DNA from: DATLGB01 sp038258425
GTDB lineage: Bacteria > Actinomycetota > Thermoleophilia > Solirubrobacterales > Solirubrobacteraceae
Length of the DNA: 64,000 nt
Direction: 5' to 3'
Assembly: GCA_038258425.1 (NCBI GenBank)
Contig: JBBSPV010000012.1
Coordinates: 16,819 to 80,818, forward strand
The position numbers and the translations under genes were made by a program. This document shows, one piece after another, positions 17,148-24,322 of the stretch. The stretch's first letter is position 1, and every line of letters starts with the position of its first letter. Under the pieces are notes generated by a model, which saw only the letters and a list, made by a program, of their open reading frames with translations, was not told where the DNA came from and did not search any database.

Positions 17148-18880
17148 CCCTGCATCCCGCGCGGGTTGGCCCCGGCGCGCAGCACCCCGTCGGCCGAGCG
17201 GGAGACCGCCGACAACCGGCCCAGCGACCACGGCCCCGTGTCGACGACATCGTGGCCGCGCCCGCGCAGCGCGGCGAGCAGTGCGTCGCGCCCGCGGCCC
17301 TCGATCTCCATCCGGCCCGGCTGGGCGGCGCGTGGGAAGAACGAGCTCGGGAAGTGCGTCGAGTGGAAGGCCGGCGCGTCGATCGCCTCCTGGAGGTTCA
17401 GGCCGAGGTCGACGACGCCGAGCAGCAGCAGCAGCGACCACTGGTCCTGCTGGTCGCCGCCGGGCGTCCCGTAGGCGAGCCAGCCCTCGCCGTCGCGCAG
17501 GGCCAGCGAGGGCGAGAGGGTCGTCCGCGGCCGCACCCCGCCGACCAGCGACGACGGGAGGCCTTCCTGCAGCCAGAACATCTGCGCGCGGGTGCCGAGG
17601 CAGAAGCCGAGGCCAGGCACCGCGGGCGAGGCCTGCAGCCAGCCGCCGCTGGGCGTCGCCGAGACGAGGTTGCCCCAGCGGTCGGCTACGTCGACGTGGC
17701 AGGTGTCCCCGCGCGTCGGCTCCCCGGCCCCGGCGTGGTCGCCGGGGCGCTCGGCCACCCCGTCCGGCAGGCGCGGCGCGGCCCCGCCGGGCGAGCCGGG
17801 CCGCAGCCGCAACGACGCACCGTCGCCGATCAGGCCGCGGCGCTCGGCGGCGTAGGCGGGACTCAACAGCGCGTCGAGCGGCGGTGGCTCCGCGGAATCG
17901 CCGTAGAACGCCTCGCGGTCGGCGAAGCAGAGCTTGGCCCCCTCCACGATCCGGTGGATCCGGTCGGCCGGGGGCAGCTGCGCCAGGTCGACGCCGGCGA
18001 GCAGCGCGAGCTGCTGCAGCTGCACCGGTCCCTGGCCCCACGGCCCCGTCTTGCAGACGGTCACGCCCCGGTACTCGAGCGTCACCGGCGCCTCGACCGT
18101 CGCCCGCCAGCCGGAGAGGTCGGCTTCGGAGAGCAGCCCGCGGTGGCGCCGGCCGGAGCTGTCGAGGGCGGCGAAGCCCGCGCTGAACCCGACGAGTGCC
18201 TCCGCGATCCAGCCGGCGCGCCAGGCCGCGCGGGCGTGCTCGAGCTGGCCGTCCCGGTCGCCCGTGGCCCGCTCGGCCTCGGTCACCAGGCGGCGGAAGG
18301 TCCCGGCCAGCGCCGGGCTGGACCAGCGCGACCCCGCCGCCGGCGCCCGTCCGTGGTCGAGCCACAGCTCCGCGGAACTCGGCCACGCGTCGCGGAACCG
18401 GTCGGCGACGCCGTCGATCGTCGCGCGCATGCCGGGAAGCACCGGATAGCCGCCCGACGCGTACTCGATAGCCGGGCCGAGCGCCTCCCGCAGGGGCAGC
18501 GTCCCGCGTTCGAGCAGTAGCAGCAGCCAGCCGTCGAAGGCGCCCGGCACGCAGGCCGCGAGCAGGCCCGTCCCCGGGACGGCGTCGAGGCCGAGCTCGT
18601 CGCGCAGCAGCCCGACGCTCGCCCGCGCGGGCGACACCCCCTGCCCGCAGACGACGAACGGCCGCTCGCCCGCGGCGTCCCACCCGAGCAGCGGCATGTC
18701 GCCGCCCGGGCCGTTGAGATGCGGCTCGACGACCTGGAGGACGAAGCCCGCGACGACGGCGGCGTCGAACGCGTTGCCCCCGCGCTCCAGCGCGCCCATC
18801 CCGGCGCCCGAGGCGAGCCAGTGCGTCGAGGCGACCATGCCGAAGCGGCCCGAGAGCTCGGGACGGGTGGTGAAGCTCAC
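17129..18880 (-). CDS. ggt: Gamma-glutamyltransferase family protein
   Basis: 583 residues, normal for an unprocessed precursor of this N-terminal nucleophile hydrolase family. The start region MVASTHWLASGAGMGALERG and LNGPGGDMPLLGW fit the large subunit. The processing and catalytic Thr is at about residue 394 in TRGDTCHVDVADRWGN; the small subunit then shows SPSLALRDGEGWLAYGTPGG. The usual bacterial signal peptide is absent, which suggests a cytoplasmic member. Such enzymes cleave or transfer gamma-glutamyl groups, but many actinobacterial members have other amide substrates. The start is 23 bases from the divergent DUF2277 gene. Confidence 0.9.
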   Translation of the reverse strand: MSFTTRPELSGRFGMVASTHWLASGAGMGALERGGNAFDAAVVAGFVLQVVEPHLNGPGGDMPLLGWDAAGERPFVVCGQGVSPARASVGLLRDELGLDAVPGTGLLAACVPGAFDGWLLLLLERGTLPLREALGPAIEYASGGYPVLPGMRATIDGVADRFRDAWPSSAELWLDHGRAPAAGSRWSSPALAGTFRRLVTEAERATGDRDGQLEHARAAWRAGWIAEALVGFSAGFAALDSSGRRHRGLLSEADLSGWRATVEAPVTLEYRGVTVCKTGPWGQGPVQLQQLALLAGVDLAQLPPADRIHRIVEGAKLCFADREAFYGDSAEPPPLDALLSPAYAAERRGLIGDGASLRLRPGSPGGAAPRLPDGVAERPGDHAGAGEPTRGDTCHVDVADRWGNLVSATPSGGWLQASPAVPGLGFCLGTRAQMFWLQEGLPSSLVGGVRPRTTLSPSLALRDGEGWLAYGTPGGDQQDQWSLLLLLGVVDLGLNLQEAIDAPAFHSTHFPSSFFPRAAQPGRMEIEGRGRDALLAALRGRGHDVVDTGPWSLGRLSAVSRSADGVLRAGANPRGMQGYAVGR

Positions 18881-18903
18881 GGGATCGTCGGTACCCTCGA
18901 CGC

Positions 18904-19176
18904 ATGTGCCGCAATATCCGCACCCTGCACAACTTCGAGCCGCCCGCGACTGCCGATGAGGTCGAAGCCGCCGCGCTGCAGTACGTCCGCAAGGTGAGCG
19001 GGTCCACGCGCCCGTCCCAGGCCAACGAGGCTGCGTTCGACCGTGCCGTGGACGAGGTCACCCGGACCACCCGCACGCTGCTGTCCGAGCTGGTCACCGC
19101 TGCACCGCCCAAGGACCGCGAGACGGAGGCGGCCAAAGCGCGCGAGCGCGCCGCGAAGCGCTACGTCGCCGCCTGA
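18904..19176 (+). CDS. DUF2277 family protein
   Basis: 90 residues starting MCRNIRTLHNFEPPATADEV, the unmistakable N-terminus of DUF2277. The rest is helical with ALQYVRKVSGSTRPSQANEA. The conserved early Cys and Arg suggest ligand binding, but the function of the family is unknown. It is divergent from the gamma-glutamyltransferase with only 23 bases between the starts, so both promoters must overlap or the transcripts are leaderless. Confidence 0.9.
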   Translation: MCRNIRTLHNFEPPATADEVEAAALQYVRKVSGSTRPSQANEAAFDRAVDEVTRTTRTLLSELVTAAPPKDRETEAAKARERAAKRYVAA

Positions 19177-19274
19177 GCCGCCCGCCAGGTGGAGGTCCCC
19201 TGGGGGCGTGCACCTCCCTCGAGTCTCGGCACCGCCCCGCGCGGCCCTGACCGCGCCGGCCGCCTGCGCTGCGC

Positions 19275-19832
19275 TCAGGCTCGGTGGTCGAGGTCGCTGA
19301 AGGTGATGTCGATCTGCCCGACATCGGCGCCGGTCAGGGTCCGCAGCCGGCGCCGCAGGACGGCGCGGACCGCGGCGGCGACGGCGTGCAGCGCCGGGCC
19401 GTAGGCGGCGACCAGCCGGACGGACAGGTCGAGACGGTCGGGCTCACCGGGCCGGCCGGGCGCCGGCCGGGCGGACGCGAAGTGCACGTCGGGGACCGCG
19501 AGAGCGGTGTGCCCCGCGACGCGGGCGATCACGTCGTGGCTGATCTGCGTCCGCCCCCGCGGCACGGCGAGGATGAGGTTGCGGGCGGCCCGGCCGGCGA
19601 GGTTGCGGACGCGGCGCATGACCCGCACGGTGAGTCCGTGGGGCACGGGCACCGGGACGCGTGCGAGGGCCCGCACGTCCTCCCAGGCCGTGCCCAGGCC
19701 CCGCAGCGCGGTCTGGCAGTAGGGGCACCGCTCCTGGTGCCGCGGGTCGGCGGCCGGCGTTCCCTCGGTGGCCTGCGCCACGAGGGCCTCGAGCTCCGCG
19801 CCGCACGGCAGCCGGTCGTCGTGCGGGCTCAT
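19275..19832 (-). CDS. Zinc-finger anti-sigma factor fused to Asp23/Gls24-like domain
   Basis: 185 residues. The N-terminal 50 carry CGAELEALV and HQERCPYCQTAL, a ZAS-type anti-sigma zinc site (Cys, then HxxxCxxC). Residues about 95-185 resemble an Asp23 domain: ISHDVIARVAGHTAL, then DLSVRLVAAYGPALHAVAAA and GADVGQIDITFSDL. The ATG at 19832 overlaps the stop of the upstream ECF sigma gene (ATGA), which is the classic sigma/anti-sigma coupling. The fused Asp23 domain suggests that the anti-sigma factor senses or contacts the Asp23 envelope proteins encoded divergently at 20566-22814. The zinc finger is well supported; the Asp23 domain is by pattern. Confidence 0.8.
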   Translation of the reverse strand: MSPHDDRLPCGAELEALVAQATEGTPAADPRHQERCPYCQTALRGLGTAWEDVRALARVPVPVPHGLTVRVMRRVRNLAGRAARNLILAVPRGRTQISHDVIARVAGHTALAVPDVHFASARPAPGRPGEPDRLDLSVRLVAAYGPALHAVAAAVRAVLRRRLRTLTGADVGQIDITFSDLDHRA

Positions 19833-20365
19833 CGCCACTCCGCCGTCGCCTTGAGGATCGACAGGCGCGCGCGGTGGATGCGGCCCTTGACGGCCGGCAC
19901 GGTGGTGTCGAGGACCGCCGCCGCCTGCTCGTAGGAGAGGCCTTCGAACTCGCGCAGGACGAGCGCGGCGCGCTGATCGGGCGGCAGGCCGGCGATCTGC
20001 CGGGCGACGGCGTCCAGGCGCTCGCGCTGCTCCGCGCGCGCCGCCGGATCGGCTCCGGCGTCCAGCTGGTCGTCGTCCAGGGCGGCCTGCGGCCGCCGGG
20101 TGGCGAGCAGGTCGAGGCAGCGACGGGTCACGATGCGATAGAGCCAGGTCGCGACGGCGCTGTCACCGCGGAAGCGCCCCAGGGAGCGCCAGGCCCGGAC
20201 GAACGTGTCCTGGGTGACGTCCTCCGCGTCCGCCGCCGAGTGCAGCAGCCGCAGGGCGACGCGGTACACGGTCCCCTGATGGCGACGCACGAGCATCTCG
20301 AAGGCGTCCACGTCGCCGGCCTGCGCCGCCTCGACCAGGACGCGGTCATCGACCTGGACGACCAC
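19829..20365 (-). CDS. ECF-family RNA polymerase sigma factor
   Basis: 178 residues with region 2 (RLLHSAADAEDVTQDTFVRA, then WRSLGRFRG and WLYRIVTRRCLD) and region 4 (LPPDQRAALVLREF, EGLSYEQAAAVLDTTVPAVK). It directs transcription of envelope or stress genes when released from its anti-sigma factor, encoded next with a four-base overlap. It is divergent from the Asp23 operon, and a palindrome at 20455-20483 lies between them. Autoregulation and control of that operon are likely but not shown. Confidence 0.92.
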   Translation of the reverse strand: MVVQVDDRVLVEAAQAGDVDAFEMLVRRHQGTVYRVALRLLHSAADAEDVTQDTFVRAWRSLGRFRGDSAVATWLYRIVTRRCLDLLATRRPQAALDDDQLDAGADPAARAEQRERLDAVARQIAGLPPDQRAALVLREFEGLSYEQAAAVLDTTVPAVKGRIHRARLSILKATAEWR

Positions 20366-20454
20366 GTGGCGCGCGGAGGCGGTCGGTCGGCGGGCGCTGC
20401 CGCGGTCTGTAGGGCTCGAGGGCCATGCGTCTGGGTGCGACCGCGGTCGCGGAG

Positions 20455-20483
20455 GAAAGTTTCGCGGTCGCCGCAGAACTTTC
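20455..20483. promoter_or_regulatory. Palindrome between sigma factor and Asp23 operon
   Basis: A 29-base imperfect palindrome, GAAAGTT..GCGG-TCG-CCGC..AACTTTC, with two mismatched bases per side. It lies 90 bases upstream of the sigma gene start and 83 bases upstream of asp23. It could be an operator, a pair of overlapping divergent ECF promoter elements, or a leader hairpin. Confidence 0.45.
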
Positions 20484-20565
20484 GCATGCGGACCCGGTCA
20501 GACGTTCAGCCGGCGCACCCGGGAGCGATCCGGGCCTCGCTCCGCCCAGACCTACAGGAGGCACC

Positions 20566-21039
20566 ATGTCCGACGCATCCCCGTCCGAGTCGCAGAGCAG
20601 CACCGCGGTCACGCAGCGCGAGAGCCATCGGGGCGGCGCACCCGCCACGCCGCTGCAGACCGAGCAGGGCAACACGACGATCGACACCACCGTCGTGACC
20701 AAGGTGGCCGGCATCGCCGCCCGCGAGGTGCGCGGCGTCCACAACCTCGGCGGCGGCGTCGGTCGCGCGCTGGGCGGGGTGGCGCAGCGCGTCGGCGTGG
20801 GCGACGAGCGCAGCCAGGGCGTGTCGGTCGACGTCGGGGAGCGCGAGGCGGCGGTCGACCTGACCGTGGTGATCGAGTACGGCGAGTCGATCCCCCAGGT
20901 CTCGCAGGCGATCCGCGACAACGTCATCAAGCGCATCGAGGGCATCTGCGGGCTCACGGTCACCGAGGTCAACGTCGCGGTCAACGACCTCTACTTCCCG
21001 GGGGACGAGACGCAGGAAGAGCCCTCGCGCGTCGAGTAG
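20566..21039 (+). CDS. Asp23/Gls24-family envelope stress protein
   Basis: 157 residues. After a variable N-terminus, the Asp23 domain runs from about residue 35: TTIDTTVVTKVAGIAAREVRG (strand-helix), then VDLTVVIEYGESIPQVSQAI and RIEGICGLTVTEVNVAVNDL. AGGAGG lies four bases before the ATG, a strong ribosome binding site. Asp23 proteins in firmicutes coat the inner face of the membrane, held by AmaP, and respond to cell-wall stress. Here the following genes encode AmaP-like and DUF2273-like membrane proteins. It is the first gene of a five-gene operon divergent from an ECF sigma/anti-sigma pair. Confidence 0.9.
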   Translation: MSDASPSESQSSTAVTQRESHRGGAPATPLQTEQGNTTIDTTVVTKVAGIAAREVRGVHNLGGGVGRALGGVAQRVGVGDERSQGVSVDVGEREAAVDLTVVIEYGESIPQVSQAIRDNVIKRIEGICGLTVTEVNVAVNDLYFPGDETQEEPSRVE

Positions 21040-21049
21040 CCGGCCCGCC

Positions 21050-21433
21050 GTGACCCCGTCCCCTCCAGCCGCGCAACCGGCGCCGACCGATCGTGGCCAC
21101 CTCGCGCGGCTAGCGCTCGAGGCGGCCCTGGCCGTGCCCGGTGTCGCCGGCGCCGTGGCCGGTCCCGGCCTCCCGCGGGTGACCGTCGACGCCACCGGGC
21201 GGATGCTCGGCGTGTCGGCGACGGCGCAGGCCGACGGCCGCTACGCGGTCGACCTGTGCCTCGTCGCCGACCTCGTGCCGCTGCACCCGCTCGCCGACCG
21301 CATCCGTACCCGGGTGCGGGGCGCCGTGACGCGCGCCGGGGTGGGCGGCGCGCTCGGCGGCATCGACGTCGAGTTCGCCGACCTGGCGGCGCCGCGGCCG
21401 GGTGCCGCGGGCCTCGCCGGAGGTCCCCGATGA
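21050..21433 (+). CDS. Second Asp23-like small protein
   Basis: 127 residues from a GTG start 11 bases after the first asp23 gene. The segment DLCLVADLVPLHPLADRIRTRVRGAVTRAG resembles the central strand and helix of Asp23 domains, and the start LARLALEAALAVPGVAGAV fits the first helix and turn, but conservation is weak. The stop overlaps the ATG of the next gene (ATGA). Function is inferred from operon position. It could assemble with the other Asp23 protein. Confidence 0.65.
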   Translation: MTPSPPAAQPAPTDRGHLARLALEAALAVPGVAGAVAGPGLPRVTVDATGRMLGVSATAQADGRYAVDLCLVADLVPLHPLADRIRTRVRGAVTRAGVGGALGGIDVEFADLAAPRPGAAGLAGGPR

Positions 21434-22017
21434 TCCTGCTCGCCCGGGCGCTGGTGCGGCTCCTGTCGCTGTTGCTGCTCATCCTCCTCGCGCTCGCGGG
21501 CCTCGGGCTCGCCGTCTTCTGCATCGACACGGGAACGAGCGGGCAGAGCCTCGGCCACCTCGCGGCGCTGCTGCATCTCGACACGTTCGCCGGGACGGTC
21601 GGCAGCTGGCTCGACCAGCTCGAGGCCGGCGGGCCGGTCGCGGCGGTCGCCGCCCTCTGCGGGTTCGGCGCCATGCTCCTCGGCCTGCTGCTGCTGGCCG
21701 GCGTGCTCGTCCCGCGCCGGGAGCGTCTCGTCACGCTCACCGCCGACCCGGACGGGACGCTCGCCGCGCGCCGCCGCCCGCTCGCGCAGGCCGCCCAGTC
21801 CCTCGTGGAGCAGACGCGCGGCGTCTCGGACGCCAAAGCACGTGTACGACCGCGGCGCCGGACGGGAGGACGGCTGCGCATCCGGGCCACCCGCCCGCGC
21901 CCGGCGCAGGCGGACGCGGTCCACAGCGCGATCGTCGAGCAGCTGCGTGAGCTCACCGAGCCGTTCGAGCTCAAGGCCAGCGTCGCGGTCGGGCGCGACG
22001 GCGAGCGGGTCCAGTAG
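21430..22017 (+). CDS. DUF6286/AmaP-like membrane protein 1
   Basis: 195 residues. Two transmembrane helices (about 3-30 and 72-95) are followed by a cytoplasmic domain of about 100 residues containing AAQSLVEQTRGVSDAKARV and a C-terminal helix-strand pair (VEQLRELTEPFELKASVAV). This is the layout of AmaP-type anchors of Asp23 in firmicutes and of DUF6286 proteins in actinobacterial asp23 clusters. It overlaps the preceding gene by four bases and abuts the next by none. Membrane anchoring of Asp23 is inference. Confidence 0.68.
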   Translation: MILLARALVRLLSLLLLILLALAGLGLAVFCIDTGTSGQSLGHLAALLHLDTFAGTVGSWLDQLEAGGPVAAVAALCGFGAMLLGLLLLAGVLVPRRERLVTLTADPDGTLAARRRPLAQAAQSLVEQTRGVSDAKARVRPRRRTGGRLRIRATRPRPAQADAVHSAIVEQLRELTEPFELKASVAVGRDGERVQ

Positions 22018-22626
22018 ATGCCGCGCCAGCGCCTGCACCTGCGCACGTCGCCGCTCGCCCTCGTCGGGCGACTGCTCGTCCTGCTCGTAGCCCTCGCGCT
22101 GCTTTGGTACGGCCTCATGACGCTGCTGCTCGCCGTCAAGGTGGCGCCGGGCACGGTCAACGCGATCAGCGGCTACCGCACGGCGTTCGACTGGCTGACG
22201 GGGCTCACGCCGGACGACGTCGACGGCGCCACCACGCGTGGCATCGTCGCGGGCGCCGGCGTCCTCGCCTTCGTCGTGTTCGGGTACCTCGCGTTCAAGG
22301 AGATCCCGCGTCCCCACCTCACGCGCCACGATCTGCACCTGAGCGCCGGCGACCACGGACAGACCGTCGTCGAGCCCCGCGCCGTCGAGCGTCTGGCCGA
22401 GACGGCCGCCCGGCAGAGCTCGGCGATCTCGGGCGCCGACGGCCGCTACGGCGAGGACGACCTGACCCTGACCGTCACGGTCAGCCGGGCGCGGGACCTC
22501 GCCGGCACCCTGCGTGACGTCCAGCGGCGCGTCGTGCGCGCGCTGGACGAGCACCAACTACCCCCCCTGCCCGTCAACGTGACACTCACCGGCCTCGACC
22601 GCCGTCACAGAAGGGAGCTCAGATGA
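22018..22626 (+). CDS. AmaP-like membrane protein 2
   Basis: 202 residues starting directly after the previous stop. It has two transmembrane helices (about 14-38 and 78-97) separated by an extracytoplasmic loop, then a soluble domain with AVERLAETAARQSSAISGAD and LAGTLRDVQRRVVRALDEH. The layout matches the preceding protein, so the two may form a heteromeric Asp23 anchor. The stop overlaps the next start. Assignment is by topology and context; sequence similarity to firmicute AmaP is only weak by eye. Confidence 0.68.
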   Translation: MPRQRLHLRTSPLALVGRLLVLLVALALLWYGLMTLLLAVKVAPGTVNAISGYRTAFDWLTGLTPDDVDGATTRGIVAGAGVLAFVVFGYLAFKEIPRPHLTRHDLHLSAGDHGQTVVEPRAVERLAETAARQSSAISGADGRYGEDDLTLTVTVSRARDLAGTLRDVQRRVVRALDEHQLPPLPVNVTLTGLDRRHRRELR

Positions 22627-22814
22627 TGAGCCTCAAGTACTTCCTCGGTCTGCTCGGCTTCGCGTTCGTCGCCGCGTGGATCGCGTTCAGCTTCGGCGAG
22701 GCGTGCCTCTGCCTCGTGGGCGCCGGCCTCTTCTACGCCGTCGGGGGCGTCCTGCAGGGCGAGATCGATCTCGGCGAGGTCCAGTCGCGCCTGCAGGGCC
22801 AGCAGGGCGGCTGA
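22623..22814 (+). CDS. Small DUF2273-like membrane protein
   Basis: 63 residues with two closely spaced hydrophobic segments (YFLGLLGFAFVAAWIAF and CLCLVGAGLFYAVGGVL) and a short cytoplasmic tail ending in VQSRLQG. Size, topology and position at the end of an asp23-amaP operon match DUF2273. AGGGAG precedes the ATG at 22623; a second ATG follows at once at 22626. It contains two Cys in the membrane segment (CLC). It ends eight bases from the convergent beta-propeller gene. Confidence 0.65.
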   Translation: MMSLKYFLGLLGFAFVAAWIAFSFGEACLCLVGAGLFYAVGGVLQGEIDLGEVQSRLQGQQGG

Positions 22815-22821
22815 GCTGCGG

Positions 22822-24240
22822 TCAGCGGCCGTCGCGCAGCGACCGGATGCCGCCGAAGGTCCCGAGGTAGGCCGTGCCGTCCGGGCCGAGGGCGAGGCCG
22901 CCGTAGTTGTTGTTCGCGCCGAACCCCGTGCCTGCCGGCACGGCGAACGCCGTGCGGCCCGTGCGGGCGTCGAGGCCGACCCATGACCAGGTCCGCGTGT
23001 CCATCGGCCCCGCGGTCTGCGTGTAGCTGTAGACGAGCTGGGTCGCCGCGGAGAACTTCGGGACGGCGCTCGGGGCGCTGACCGTCGGGTTCGTCCAGCG
23101 CCGGGTGCACCCGCCGCGGCGGCGCAGGTCGACCCGGGCGAAGCCCCCCTCGGTGAGCCGGCCGGCCAAGGGGCCGAGCGGGTCCTCGTAGCCGTAGTTG
23201 TTCTCGACGATCAGCGTGCGGCCGGAGCCGATCAGCGAGTTCTCCGTCGCGCTGGCGCCCTTGCCGAAGACCGGGAGCTCGCAGACGGTCCGGCGCTGCC
23301 CGCGCGGCAGCCGGCGCGGCGTCCGGTAGACCACGACCTGCATCGGGTCGGCGTTGTCGGTGATCGCCACCCGGCCCCCGGCCAGGAGCGTCGGGGTGGT
23401 GCCCGACCCGGCGTCGACCTGGCTCGGCTTGTGGATCCCGGAGTTGCGGTAGCGGACGCTCCAGTCCCGTCGCGGCCGGCCGTCGCGGCCGGCGTGGAAG
23501 CGATACATCCGCTCATCCGAGACGACGTAGACGCCGTGCCGACCGACCGCGAAGGAGTTCTCGATCTCCTCACCCGTGCGTACGACGCGCACCCGGTGCG
23601 TGCGCCGGTCGAGCGTGCCGACCTTGCCGTGCTCCTTGGTGACGAACCAGATCCGTCCCCGGAAGTCGGGCAGCGCGGAGGTGATCCGCTCCGTCCCGGT
23701 CACCGCCCGGGTCAGGTCGTAGTCGGCCACCTTGGTCACCTTCCGGCCGTCGGGGCTCGGGGCGAGCACGAACAGGTGGTTCGTCTTCGTCGCGCTCCAC
23801 ACCCGGCCGCGCCGGTCCAGGAAGAAGTAGCCGCCGCCCGCGAAGTTCTGGAAGAGCTTCGTGCCCGGCGGCGCGGGCGCGCCGGGCAGCGTGTAGGTGC
23901 CGAGCACCGCGAGCGTGCGCGGGTCCAGGACGCGCAGCTCGGGCGGGTCCGAGGCCGACGGGCACACGGTGACGAGGTGGCCCTGGTGGTCGAAGGTCAG
24001 CGACCCGCACAGCGACGGCGGCAGCGGCCCGAGGGCCGTCACCGGTGACCGGCCGGTCGGTCCGCGGCGGGCGTAGGCGTCCGTCATCCACGTGTCGTCG
24101 TGGATGTTGTTGCCCGGGTCGGCGGCGAGGTACGGGTTCTGCGGCGCCCGGGGCGCGGGGACGCGGGAGGCGGCGGCAGCGCCGGCCGGCAGCGCGAGCG
24201 CGGCGAGCAGGACGGCGGGCCAGGCGCGCCGGATGACCAT
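22822..24240 (-). CDS. Secreted beta-propeller-like protein of unknown function
   Basis: 472 residues with a signal peptide (RRAWPAVLLAALALPAGAAA, cleavage near residue 24). The body has recurring strand units of the kind LRVLDPRTLAVLGTYTLPG, GRVWSATKTNHLFVLAP, VYVVSDERMYRFHAG and LDARTGRTAFAVPAG, and ends GPDGTAYLGTFGGIRSL. This suggests a six- to eight-bladed propeller. No catalytic motif was recognised; relatives may bind ligands or act on extracellular polymers. It is divergent from the acyl-CoA ligase at 24323. Confidence 0.8.
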   Translation of the reverse strand: MVIRRAWPAVLLAALALPAGAAAASRVPAPRAPQNPYLAADPGNNIHDDTWMTDAYARRGPTGRSPVTALGPLPPSLCGSLTFDHQGHLVTVCPSASDPPELRVLDPRTLAVLGTYTLPGAPAPPGTKLFQNFAGGGYFFLDRRGRVWSATKTNHLFVLAPSPDGRKVTKVADYDLTRAVTGTERITSALPDFRGRIWFVTKEHGKVGTLDRRTHRVRVVRTGEEIENSFAVGRHGVYVVSDERMYRFHAGRDGRPRRDWSVRYRNSGIHKPSQVDAGSGTTPTLLAGGRVAITDNADPMQVVVYRTPRRLPRGQRRTVCELPVFGKGASATENSLIGSGRTLIVENNYGYEDPLGPLAGRLTEGGFARVDLRRRGGCTRRWTNPTVSAPSAVPKFSAATQLVYSYTQTAGPMDTRTWSWVGLDARTGRTAFAVPAGTGFGANNNYGGLALGPDGTAYLGTFGGIRSLRDGR

Positions 24241-24322
24241 GACGGCACCCTACGTGCATCCGGCGGCGATCGGGGGCAGGATGGGGGACACGGCCGTTCG
24301 AGGAGCGACAGGGAGAGCATCG

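Noticed and set aside
19191..19217. Possible hairpin between DUF2277 and the anti-sigma gene
   Set aside because: Arms are only six bases with an unpaired bulge; too weak to call a terminator.
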